This document shows, one piece after another, positions 1 to 9,282 of a stretch of DNA of 14,512 nucleotides; position 1 is the first letter of the stretch; every line of letters begins with the position of its first letter. The notes under the pieces are model-generated. The model did no database searches and had not been told where the DNA came from. It was given only the letters and a program-made list of their open reading frames with translations. The stretch is from positions 1-14,512 of the forward strand of contig CAJVPJ010000924.1 in the NCBI GenBank assembly GCA_910592205.1, written 5' to 3'. Source of the DNA: Paraglomus occultum (Eukaryota > Glomeromycota > Glomeromycetes > Paraglomerales > Paraglomeraceae). The position numbers and the translations under genes are program-made.

Positions 1-581
1 TGAAAGTTGGTTAATTTATTTCGAGCTTTAGATGATCTGCACCATAGTTTGCGTTCAAATTTGAGATTTACCTCTAAATATTTTTCTTCTCCCCTTTACC
101 ATTTTTACTATTTGCAACTGTGCGAAACAGTTATTATACATTACCGTAAATTTTATCAGATCGCATTGATATCTGATACTGTAACTTAGATTTTTAAACC
201 GTGATACGACGGTTGCTAGAATTTGTTTGCTGGGGGAAAAGGCAATGAATAGAGTATTGTGGGAAAAAAACAGCACTCGAGCCAAAATTGTAAATTTAAC
301 ATCGGAGAAGAATTTACGTAAATCTTGTTGTGTAGAAGATTAGAGTAATTACTATGTTACTGTTCAGTATAAGTTATAACTAAGACATTATGCCATGTTA
401 TTTATTAATAAGATGCTTTCTAGATTTTTGGTTAAAAACATATGTTTTGCCATTTTGTTGTAAGTTGAAGACAACAACAAGGCAAAGTCGGTGTCTTTTA
501 GTTAGAACAAATTTTTATTAAACACATGTAGATTAAAGTTGGTCTATTGTTTGATTCCATACGTCAAAATTGTGATACAAA

Positions 582-794
582 ATGTCGCTATTCAGCACCA
601 GTAATTTGCTTGTTGATTATTTCTTTGATGCGACACACTTTGATGAGTGTAACATGCAGAATGTAATTTATGTCATCAACATTGTCCATAATTTTGTTAC
701 AATTATTCTATGCACTAGATTAACCCTTGCATTGCTGTTAATACTTTTTGTATCTTTGGAGTTATTTGACAAGACCGAGAGAATTGACAAATAA
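582..794 (+). CDS. Possible small membrane protein, 70 aa (weak)
   Basis: A 70-codon frame starts at an ATG with a favourable fungal context (purines and A at -3 to -1) and ends just before an AATAAA-like string at 786-791. The first ~25 residues are polar and acidic. Residues ~28-62 are strongly hydrophobic and could form one or two membrane segments. I do not recognise a family. In AT-rich DNA, frames rich in Ile/Leu/Phe/Val arise easily by chance, so this may well be spurious. Transcript evidence or conservation in a related genome would be needed to accept it. Confidence 0.15.
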   Translation: MSLFSTSNLLVDYFFDATHFDECNMQNVIYVINIVHNFVTIILCTRLTLALLLILFVSLELFDKTERIDK

Positions 795-1030
795 ATAATA
801 CAATGAAGTGATTATGTGTTATTAAATAAAAGACTTGCGAAACATCCTATCCAACGATAACGCAGGCTGATTGGTAAGAACACATCTAATTTTAATTAAC
901 GACAACGTTTGTTCGCAACACAATTCGACCATCTTAATTTCAGCAGTCTAAAATACCCGTTTACTCTGTTATTGACTAAAAATTGGTATTGTTGTTGCAT
1001 TAATTAACTGTAATAATCAAGTACAATTAT

Positions 1031-1114
1031 ATGATTGATTTTGTGGGCCCTATGGGCGCCAAAGCTGTTGTGAAAGAATTTCTTCGACTCGCTCTTTGTT
1101 GCAAAAAGAAGTAA
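1031..1114 (+). CDS. Very short ORF, 27 aa, ending in CCKKK (weak)
   Basis: A 27-codon frame (M-I-D-F-V-G-P-M-G-A-K...L-C-C-K-K-K) lies in a patch that is locally richer in GC than its surroundings (GGGCCC and GGGCGCC around 1045-1060). Its basic, cysteine-bearing C-terminus looks more protein-like than neighbouring frames. It is too short to assign and could be chance or the last exon of an unseen gene. Confidence 0.1.
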   Translation: MIDFVGPMGAKAVVKEFLRLALCCKKK

Positions 1115-2142
1115 ACTATTCTAGCGGAGCATGGTATTTGTTTAATGTTGTTATAAATTTACTACAATTATATAAATATCTGATAGTTTGTCAAGCGCTT
1201 CAATAGATACGTCGTTACAGGGCACTTCGTAAATTATTCCGACCGCAAAGTTAAAATTTATAATACTTGTGTAAGCTTTCGTATGTTTGGTTTATTTAAA
1301 TACTTTAGTGTGTACGAGTAGCCCATATAATAGTAGTTACAAAATTACATGAAAATTACAGGTGTGCATATATTGCGAGATTCATTTTAGTGGAAAGTGA
1401 ACAAAACCGTGTAACGCAAGAATATAGAGAGTGTGTATGTATGAAGCATTGACTGTCTATAAAGTTTTTGGCAACATAGACGAGGCGCTAGTTCTCTCTT
1501 TAATGCTTCTACTCCAAGTATAGTTTAAGACAAGCGTATGTGTTCTGTAAATAACGACCCCCATTTTTCGCAAAACTTCAACGCGTAATAACTCAATTTG
1601 TAAATTATCGATACTTAACAGGTTTGTATTATATTATTGTTTTTACACAAAAAGGGCGGAGTTAAATAATTGTTATTTAGCTATGTCGATAAATTGTATG
1701 TGATAGAGAAACACATACTGATATTTCTCGCAATAAGCCAAGTGAGACTTACTACAGAGTATTCATCTCAACTACTTCATTTTGCAATTAAACTGACTTT
1801 TTCCTCAACCTCGTTAGAAACTCTTTTTAGCGTTAGTTAATCTGAACATTTATCGGTAAAGCGTTGATGTATAACATGCTTCACAGTTGGCGGAATATTA
1901 GCAATGTTTTGGATTTAGGTCTTCGAGTCTAATTTACTCGGTTCAAACTATTATTATACTTTTCCTTGAAAGCCTACCAATGATTCTCTAATACTAATTT
2001 TATCCACAGGTTTTCTTCTTCTTTTTTGACAAAGTCTAGCATACATAATTAAACCACAAAGAGTTGGGCATAGAATAGCAAGCGTCTGCTCAATTTTCCG
2101 TAGTTAGTACTACGATGATATTCTCGGGTGAACTTTGCTCCC

Positions 2143-2152
2143 CCCACGTGGG
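2143..2152. promoter_or_regulatory. Perfect 10-bp palindrome with CACGTG E-box core
   Basis: The string CCCACGTGGG is a perfect palindrome centred on CACGTG, the classic binding core of bHLH/bZIP regulators such as Cbf1, SREBP-type and Pho4-type factors. It lies in an AT-rich spacer about 1 kb upstream of the P450 start. No binding is shown; a regulatory role is inference only. Confidence 0.2.
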
Positions 2153-3103
2153 TGGCACAATTACTGAGATCACCAATTGCATTTAACGGAACGGTATAAC
2201 AAAAAAAAAGCACTGTATTCCTGACTCAGAGCCATGCATGTATATAACGATATTTTGTTTATCCGAACAAAACATTCCATCTCTAATAAAGATTGGCATG
2301 CGACAACTATTAATATTAATTGTAATTAGTAATGTTATAGTTGAATTGAAGATACTTTGAATGATTGTTATGTAGATAGGATTTTTTGACCACGGTTTTA
2401 TGATTGCTCTTAACAATTGAAAACAAATATTATGCTCAGCTGATGTGTAATTGTTGAGCAGGATATGCAACTTCAAGACTTACTCGCAAGCCTTTTCCAT
2501 TATCTTAATCTGCGATTTGATTTGCGTGTTTTATGAGAGTGGAGTTTTGTTATTCCACTGTGTTGCTTCTATTTGTTTATTATTCACGCATGTCTTGGTA
2601 AAAGCACAATTCTTAGTATAATCTTGGCTGTTCGCATGCTAGTGCTAGCATACAAAGTTACGTAACGAACATGTGAGAGAGTCGCACAAAAGAAATATCG
2701 TTTTTCTGTTTTTAAACGAGTAAAGGTTTTGTTTGGCGCTCTCGTTAATTAACCAGATCACTCGCATTTATTCATGGTTTCAGTTTCAAATATGTTGTGT
2801 GAGATTCTAATTCTGGTGGACACATTTCATGTGTAACTTTGCAATTAACCACAAAATGCTTCATATCGATTGAATGACTTTCAGGGTGCGTTGGATTTGC
2901 GCACAGACAATCAGATATACCGGATAACGTCCCTTTACAGGAAAAGAGGACAATATTACAGTTTTACGTAATGCTTGGCTAGCTATTTTCAACAGTTATA
3001 TAATTACCGGGAAATTCTTTATGCAAGGATGCTGGATAAACCTCATTGGTTGGCAACATAGTTACCCATCGGTCAAACTTAATATGGGTGTCATTTTGTC
3101 TGT

Positions 3104-3110
3104 TATAAAA
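3104..3110 (+). promoter_or_regulatory. TATA box of the P450 gene
   Basis: TATAAAA (followed by GG) is a textbook TATA element 84-90 bases upstream of the P450 ATG at 3194. That spacing leaves room for a short 5' leader. It is the only clear TATAAAA in the 300 bases before the gene, in front of a locally GC-richer GGCGCG stretch. Confidence 0.55.
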
Positions 3111-3193
3111 GGCGCGTGTCGATGGTCGATTTCACGTATCCAATTTTATTTCTATAAAACATAAAAAAGACCGGGTTTATTCATTTATTCGTC

Positions 3194-4986
3194 ATGCCAA
3201 CATTGACACATCTAATTTTCTCTCTCTCTTTTTGGGATGTCTCAATTCTATTCGGTACCCTTTTAATACTTTACATTACTAGATTCTATTACTTATATTT
3301 TACCCGCGAAACTCCATTCCCTGGTCCAATTCCACTGCCCTTAATTGGCAATGTCGTTCAAATAATTCTTAGTGGCGACTTTAACAAGTGGGTCTTGGAA
3401 ACCCAAGCTAAATATGGTGACATATGGGAAGTGTATATCGGCAGCGAAAGACAACTTTGGCTGGCCCGAGCCGACTTGGTCGAAAATATATTGACCGCAT
3501 CAAAAAACAACAAGTATTTTATCAGAAACCTTCCCAACAGCGGAATTGATGAAATAGGACTATCATCTAATGGAATCGCATTTAATAGAAATAAAGAACG
3601 ATGGCACTTTTATAGAAAAATGTTCGCTCAGACGCTTACTACAATAAAGTTTTCTAGGCAAGCCACAGAATGGGTTCAGCAGGCCTTTGCCAATATGGAA
3701 GGATATTTTATGGAGTTGGGCTTCGACAAGAAAGAGTTCAATTTTGCTGATTGGATGCCTCGATTTACCGCAGACATGACATTCCTTATAGCAATGGACC
3801 AGCACGCTTGCACGATGGCTTCATTATATAACTCTTATAATCCATCCAAACCAGCTCCATATCCTCCAGAAGTGGTCAAGGAAGCGGATAAATTCATTAC
3901 CGCATTACAAAAATTTACCAGCACCATAAAATACTTTATCCTCACACCTGAAATAATTCGCACCAAAACCCCTACTGGACGTAGTCAGTCAAAAGAACAC
4001 ATGGACAATCTAAACTGGCTTCATGAATTCGTGATGAAAATTATCCAAAAAAAAAGAGAAGACATTAGAAAGATTCAGGATAAGAATCAATTGAAATCCG
4101 ATTTCTTGACATTGATGATTACAGTAAATACACCAAAGGATATGACACAGAAGCGGGTGGACGGTACCATCGAAGAGCCAATGACAGACGAAGATATTAA
4201 AGCTAGTATGATAGAAATGCTGGGTGGTGGTATTGATACGGTAAGCAGTATGATAAAAGATGTTGTCGTATAATATTGACAGATTATATGTTTACTAAAA
4301 TCGTCCAAATTGTCGAATAAACAGACGGCAAATTTGACTTGCTTCATAGTCTACCTTGTAATCAAGCACCCAGAAGTCAAAGCACGTCTCCGACAAGAAC
4401 TTGACACGGTCTTCGGAACGGATCTTTCTTGTCCAATCACATATGACGATTTGAGTAAATTGGTATATACTGACGCTGTCATTAAGGAAACTGGTCGACT
4501 CATGCCTGTCACTTCTATAAATCTCCGTGTGGCCGAAGAAGATGATGTAATCGGTGGATATTCCATCAAGGTAAAAAAAAAATACGGTTTGACCACATGT
4601 CAATTATGATAAACAATACTCCCATTCTAATTGCTATATCTATAATTCCACTTATACAGAAAGGTCAGCAAATAGTAATTTCCACCCTTGGAATTCAACA
4701 CAGCGCCAAACACTGGTCTAATCCAAAGGAATTCAATCCTGACCGCTTTTTGGAACCCAACAGCCATAACATTGATAGATACTCGCTTGAAATGTTTGGA
4801 GGTGGTGTGCGCATATGTCCCGGAAGGCAGTTGGCCATGACAGAACTGAAAACCATTGTTGCTTTGATATTCCGTAAATATGATCCCGAATTGGCCACAC
4901 CCGATACTGTGCCAAAATACAAATGCGAATCTGTGAATCAATGCTATGAACTGATGTTGAGGTTTAAGCCGAGAAAGATGGAATGA
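3194..4986 (+). CDS. Cytochrome P450 monooxygenase, microsomal, 3 exons
   Basis: Exons 3194-4240, 4325-4570 and 4660-4986 join in phase 0 to give 539 aa, normal for a fungal microsomal P450. Introns are 84 and 89 nt, both GT-AG. The protein starts with a hydrophobic ER anchor (about residues 12-35) and a proline-rich hinge (PFPGPIPLPLIGN, 41-53). The helix-C W137-x3-R141 pair follows. The I-helix oxygen-activation motif GGGIDTT (344-350) is completed exactly across intron 1. The K-helix ExxR is E404-R407 and the PERF-type motif is PDRF (458-461). The heme-binding loop is FGGGVRICPGR (477-487), with C484 as the thiolate ligand. All key residues are present, so the gene looks functional: it should oxidise a lipophilic substrate with electrons from a P450 reductase at the ER. 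The substrate and CYP family cannot be told from motifs alone. The ATG is supported by the membrane anchor directly after it and the TATA box upstream. Confidence 0.95.
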
Positions 4987-5423
4987 GCGTACATTGAGTA
5001 TGTAGAGGGAATCGTAGACTAGACTACCGCAGAGTAAATGTATCGACTGAGGCTAATTCAATGGTTATTTTTTTGAGATAATCAAATAGTTGCGTTTGCG
5101 GTATTACAGAATTATCTATTGCGAACATTTAATCTAAAATAAACCATTTATAATAATACGATTTGTATTTTGAAATTGATATATTAATATGGCGGTAATA
5201 ATATTTGTACTGTAAGATTTTTCTTTTACAAACAAATGACTATTGCGAGGAACTTTTATTTTACAAACAAATAACAAAGCGAATCTTTAAAGATTTTTTA
5301 AACTGTGGCGTCGAATTTTTTGAACTTCCTAAAAAGTAATTTGTGGCGTAGTGTATTTGTTGCGTTGTCGTATGCGAGTCTCTACAACCCAAACCTCAAT
5401 CACATCGCTATAGATCTTACACA
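4987..5423. other. Spacer between the P450 and CWC22 genes
   Basis: This AT-rich spacer holds the P450 3' end (AATAAA at 5138-5143 is a plausible polyadenylation signal, 152 bases past the stop) and the CWC22 promoter. No clear TATA box precedes CWC22, as is common for housekeeping genes. A 14-base direct repeat at 5224-5237 and 5259-5272 is listed separately. I see no gene. Confidence 0.6.
5224..5272 (+). repeat. 14-bp direct repeat, 35-bp period
   Basis: TTTTACAAACAAAT occurs twice, at 5224-5237 and 5259-5272, separated by 21 bases, about 150-200 bases upstream of the CWC22 ATG. Both copies are exact and followed by a purine and AC. It may be a pair of factor sites in the CWC22 promoter or a small local duplication. 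The function is unknown. Confidence 0.45.
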
Positions 5424-7981
5424 ATGTCGACTGCACAAACCGAAACGACTCTAATAAACACTCGCGCCGGTGGTGTCTACATACCGCCGGCGCGCCTGCG
5501 AATGATGCAGCAGCAGATTACTGATAAGAACTCGGCAGAATATCAGCGCATAACTTGGGAAGCTCTGAAAAAGAGTATAAACGGTTTGATCAACAAGGTC
5601 TTTATTCAAATTACATATGGCCTTTGTTCTGATTTTTCTCAGAGTTTGCAACGCTTTGCTAAAATAAAATATTGTCTTCTCTACTAACCCATCAGGTTAA
5701 TACATCAAACATAAAAAATATTATATTTGAATTAATAAATGAGAATCTTATTCGTGGTCGCGGTCTTTTTGCACGATCTATTATGAAAGCTCAAGCTGCA
5801 TCATTACCGTTTACTCCTGTGTATGCCGCATTAGTTTCTGTTGTTAATACGAAATTTCCGCAAGTAGGAGCATTACTATGCACGAGGTTAGTTGTGCAGT
5901 TTAGGAAGGCGTATCGAAGAAATGATAAGGTAAATCTTTAGAATAAGCCATTGGAACTTTTGGATTTCTAAGTTGGACTCGATCAAATGAATTCTTTAAA
6001 GAATGTCCGCTCGATTTACTAACCGACATACGTCAACCATAACAGACAGCCTGCTTGGCAACGACTACATTCCTAGCGCATCTCTGTAATCAAAGCGTAT
6101 TGGACGAACTAGTCGCTCTCCAAATTCTTGTCCTTCTTCTCGAACGCCCTACCAATGATTCAGTCGAAATAGCTGTTGGCTTTATGCGGGAAGTAGGTGC
6201 ACTTCTTGCTGAAGTTAATCCAAAGGCTAACAACAGCGTATACGATCGTTTTCGTGCTATTCTTCACGAGGGTAGTATAGATAAAAGAGTGCAGTATATG
6301 ATTGAAGTGCTTTTCCAATTACGCAAAGACAAATACAAGGAAAATCCAATGATACCGGACGGTCTGGATTTGGTAGAGGAAGGCGAACAGTGTATACATC
6401 ATCTTGCGCTTGACGATGAGTTGGATGTGGAGGAGGATTTGGGTGTGTTCAGATATGACCCCGATTACCTAACAAACGAAGATAAGTATAAGGAAATAAA
6501 AAAACAGATATTGGGCGAAGATGAGGACGATAGTGAAGACAGTGAAGGGGATAGCGATGAGGATAGTGAGGAGGATAGCGATGAAAACGTCGTCCAAGGT
6601 GAGTAAATGTTTTGCATGAACATGCATATTTCTTTTTCAAAATGATACAGAGTTGATAATGATGTCTGTTATTTTAGATGCTGCTCAACAGATTGAAATT
6701 CATGATCGAACTAATACAAACATAATACATTTGAGAAGAACAATATATTTGACAATAAAATCAAGTGTAGATTACGAAGAATGTTGTCACAAACTTATGA
6801 AATTAAATATAAAAGAAGGACAAGAGGTTAGTTGAATTGAAGTGAGGCAATAATATAAAATCTTTCTATTTATTGCTTTTAACTATTACATTAATATAAC
6901 TATATCGATCTCCTAATACTAATGATAATGTGTTACATTTATCAATTCCTAGCTGGAGCTCGCCAACATGATAATAGAATGTTGTTCACAAGAACGCACT
7001 TATGAGAAATTTTTCGGACTAGTTGGAGAGCGCCTCTCCAAATTGAACATTGTTTGGGCTAGATCCTTTGAGCAATGTTTTGTCCAATACTTTACGACAA
7101 TCCATCGATACGAAACAAATCGTCTTCGGCAAATTTCCAAATTTTTCGGTCATCTTCTTGCCACAGATGCAATCTCATGGGAGGTAATGAAGGCTATCCA
7201 ATTGACTGAGGAGGACACAACCAGCAGTTCGAGAATCTTTGTAAAGATTCTTTTTGAAGAATTAAGTAGCAACCTTGGAGTAATGAAGTTGAGGACGAGA
7301 TTGCAAAGCGACGAGATGAAGCCATTCGTTGGTGGACTATTCCCGACAGATAATCCGAAAAATATGCGATTTGCTATCAACTACTTTACCAGCATTGGGC
7401 TCGGTGCATTGACCGAAGAGTTAAGAGAGCATTTGAAGGTAAGTCAATGGAATACGATCAATAGAAAGAATAGACACAATCACTTTCAGCTTATATACTC
7501 CCTCAGAGTCAATATATAGTAATTTCCTGAACAGTTATGACAAGTACATGTCGATGTGATGTGACACAACTATGAATGATCGTCTGTCGCCGTAATTTTA
7601 ATATCTGCATCACATGTACAGTGTTTGTGTGAACTCACGACTCTTGAAAGCCCTGCATTCGTTATAGTTTATGGCTTTGTCGACTTGACTTCTCTCTTTT
7701 TCTTTTATGCTCAATAGAATGCTCCAAAATTGTTGATGACGCAGAAAAGAAAACTCTCTTCTTCTTCATCTGGCTCAGATGAAGATGATTCTTCCTCGTC
7801 ACCAGGATCAGAGACCGACTCGGATGCAAGTGGTTCTGAAACTGAAAGTGAGAGCGAGTCTGAATCTGAAACTGCATCTGAATCTGAATCTGAATCTGAA
7901 AGTGAAGATGAGAGATACAGGAAGAGACGTAGAAAGGATAGCTACGATAGACATCGTGACGCAAAGTCTCGCAAAAGGTGA
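5424..7981 (+). CDS. CWC22: Pre-mRNA splicing factor CWC22, 6 exons
   Basis: Exons 5424-5597, 5696-5929, 6046-6598, 6678-6826, 6953-7438 and 7718-7981 give 619 aa. Introns are 98, 116, 79, 126 and 279 nt; only intron 3 is phase 1. CWC22 is a spliceosome protein whose MIF4G domain holds eIF4A3 and so starts exon-junction-complex assembly in the nucleus. Hallmarks seen: the N-terminal [14 protein letters not shown] block and [17 protein letters not shown] across intron 1; the MIF4G body from ~45 to 280 ([41 protein letters not shown]); an acidic Asp/Glu/Ser linker at ~294-317; then the MA3 domain ([66 protein letters not shown]). The tail from ~542 is Ser/Glu/Asp-rich, then Arg/Lys-rich, ending SRKR. 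It lacks the long RS extension of animal homologues. Intron 1 has a poor donor (GTCTTT) but a perfect TACTAAC branch point. AATAAA at 8001 is a likely polyadenylation signal. Nothing suggests it is broken. Confidence 0.96.
5682..5695 (+). promoter_or_regulatory. TACTAAC branch point and 3' splice site, CWC22 intron 1
   Basis: A perfect yeast-type TACTAAC (5682-5688) sits only seven bases before the AG that closes intron 1 (5694-5695). The same element occurs in intron 2 (TACTAAC, 6017-6023), and TACTAAT occurs in intron 4 (6917-6923), so this genome appears to favour a near-consensus branch site. The very short branch-to-AG distance in intron 1, together with its weak donor GTCTTT at 5598, is unusual within this gene. 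Confidence 0.6.
7824..7905 (+). repeat. Imperfect TCTGAA hexanucleotide repeat in the CWC22 tail
   Basis: The last CWC22 exon contains a run of TCTGAA-like hexamers encoding alternating Ser-Glu (SESESESE). The period is a multiple of three, so copy-number change would alter tail length without breaking the frame. Acidic Ser tracts of this kind are common in splicing factors and are likely phosphorylated. Confidence 0.75.
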
Positions 7982-8384
7982 TTTGTAATTTAATACGCAG
8001 AATAAAGGTATTATGGAATTATGCAGGCGAACTCAATAAGATAATTACGTAATAAATTGAGTTGTTTCTTAATAGGACTAAGCCAAAATAACCTTGCAAA
8101 TTAATTTGTCTTGGGGGAGCCAATTCACTCTTGTCTATATCTGACTTTTGCGGATATTGCATTCCCTGGCAAAGAATTATTTGCTGTCAGGGTGATGTAT
8201 GCTTTATAATGCAATTTGTTTAATTATTTTCCTGTCACAATCACTGCAGCTCTTCGGATGGATTGTTAATAATAATTAATACTAGACGTTGCTAAGCACG
8301 ATTACTAATTCCTACATATTGCACGCATATAGTAACCGCGAAGGAACACCCCCCACGCTTCGTTTACATCCCTATTTATAATCA
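7982..8384. other. CWC22 3' flank; possible decayed tail of the IS607-type element
   Basis: AATAAA at 8001-8006 probably ends the CWC22 transcript. The rest has no open frame of note. On the minus strand, faint TnpB-like scraps may continue (for example a YMRAICRN-like string near 8330-8310 and IRRAAV near 8260-8240), but they are too short and shifted to claim. No RuvC-type catalytic motifs of TnpB are visible. Confidence 0.45.
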
Positions 8385-9073
8385 AGCTACAATTGTACAT
8401 TTGTAAATATTATTACCGTGATTCTCAGTGATCTCATTCATCAGGAAACGTCTTTCCTGCAGGTATTCAATGGCGGTGTTATAGATCAATTTCACCAATC
8501 CTATCCCTTCAGCAGTCGTTTCTGAGAATGATTCGGGTACAATCTCACGCTCAGCGTCCTGTTCACACTTTCGTCTGTTTTTCTTTTTTTTTTTTTCTCA
8601 TCGTCGAGACCTTTTTTCTTTTCTTCAATGTTGCGCGGCTCTTTTCCTTGCATTTTGCAGATGAAGACGGTGTTGATGGCAATGATATTTTCGGATAGCT
8701 TACGTTCGTCGGTCGTTGAATTGTCAAAGAAAACCACGAGTTTCGTAGCGTGGAGGGAGAGCGCGTATTTGAGGAGCTCGTACGCGAATTGACATAATCG
8801 ATGGATAACCACAATCTTTCCACCTGATCCAATGCCTTGCCTCTCAAAGTCTTGCTTTTGTTTGAGCTGTACACCCTCGTGTGATCGCGTAATTTTTCTT
8901 GGTGGGGCTGGTGGAACTGGTATCATCGGGAAAGTACTTTGAAACTTCGTACAGTCTTGTTCCTGCTTTTGAGGTCTTGAAATTTATCTTTCCTTGCTTG
9001 GACCAATGACGTAATATATTGCAGAGATTCCGAGTGTCTTTGTCGCGTTATTATTATGGGCAGATAGAAACAT
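8385..9073 (-). pseudogene. Decayed IS607-type element: serine recombinase tnpA plus start of TnpB/Fanzor-like gene
   Basis: The minus strand reads as an IS607-family recombinase in pieces. At 9073-9020 a start (MFLSAHNNNATKTLGISA) matches the N-terminal MerR-like helix-turn-helix. One base is missing before 9011. At 9011-8886, RHWSKQGKINFKTS, AGTRLYEVSKYF and KKNYA complete the DNA-binding domain and reach the catalytic strand. At ~8885-8865 small indels scramble the 'YARVSS' nucleophile region. At 8863-8837, QKQDFERQ; then a deletion of roughly 40 residues. At 8836-8630 comes the recombinase core IGSG...IVVIHRLCQFAYELLKYAL...KLVVFFDNS...ENIIAINTVFICKMQGK. With no stop, the same frame runs through a lysine-rich linker into RTLSVRLYPNHSQKRLLK (8560-8507), the N-terminus of TnpB/Fanzor proteins. 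A one-base deletion then shifts the frame, and IGLVKLIYNTAIEYLQE (8504-8454) continues it to a stop at 8384. The rest of TnpB, with its RuvC nuclease, is absent. In bacteria TnpA moves the element and TnpB is an RNA-guided nuclease; this copy cannot make either. Confidence 0.82.
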
Positions 9074-9091
9074 TTTTGATGTGACGGAGAT

Positions 9092-9150
9092 GGCTCTCGA
9101 TATAAGAAAGTGATCGGGTCCTGGCAAATTCCTTTCTCATATCGAGAGTC
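9092..9150. repeat. 19-bp imperfect inverted repeat, Tigger/pogo-like end
   Basis: Arms 9092-9110 and 9132-9150 pair at 17 of 19 positions (GGCTCTCGATATAAGAAAG against the complement of CTTTCTCATATCGAGAGTC), with a 21-base loop. CTCTCGATATAA-type strings are typical of the terminal and subterminal repeats of Tigger/pogo transposons. The hairpin lies on the 3' side of the Tigger transposase relic, where that element's end should be, and 18 bases from the IS607-type tnpA start. A stand-alone hairpin or MITE is the alternative. No matching second terminal repeat was found in the window. Confidence 0.6.
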
Positions 9151-9282
9151 ACCCGTTATAAGACAGTCCTTATTTGACGGCGATAGCGAAACTTTATTTG
9201 TTCTCTAGAATCATCTGCCGTTTGCGTTTAATTCTGTCTTTTTTTTTTAAAAAACGGCATAGCCTTTGAATAAAAGACCCAT

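Larger units (their letters stand above)
1..3193. other. AT-rich spacer upstream of the P450 gene
   Basis: I see no convincing gene here. Reading frames on both strands are short and stop often, and none resembles a known protein. Two weak small frames (1031-1114 and 582-794) are listed separately. No tRNA-like T-loop and stem arrangement was found. The last ~90 bases hold the P450 core promoter. This could be a true intergenic region or old, unrecognisable mobile DNA. Confidence 0.6.

Noticed and set aside
4295-4941. Several minus-strand frames of 75-104 codons across the P450 gene
   Set aside because: They lie antisense to conserved P450 exons with full motifs and have no family features of their own.
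7662-7964. 100-codon minus-strand frame rich in Gln, Ile and Phe
   Set aside because: It is the complement of the Ser/Glu hexanucleotide repeat in the CWC22 tail.
8563-8874. 103-codon minus-strand frame overlapping the IS607-type relic
   Set aside because: It mostly shadows the recombinase frame. Only its first few codons (…SSNK) may retain the frameshifted nucleophile region, which is included in the relic.
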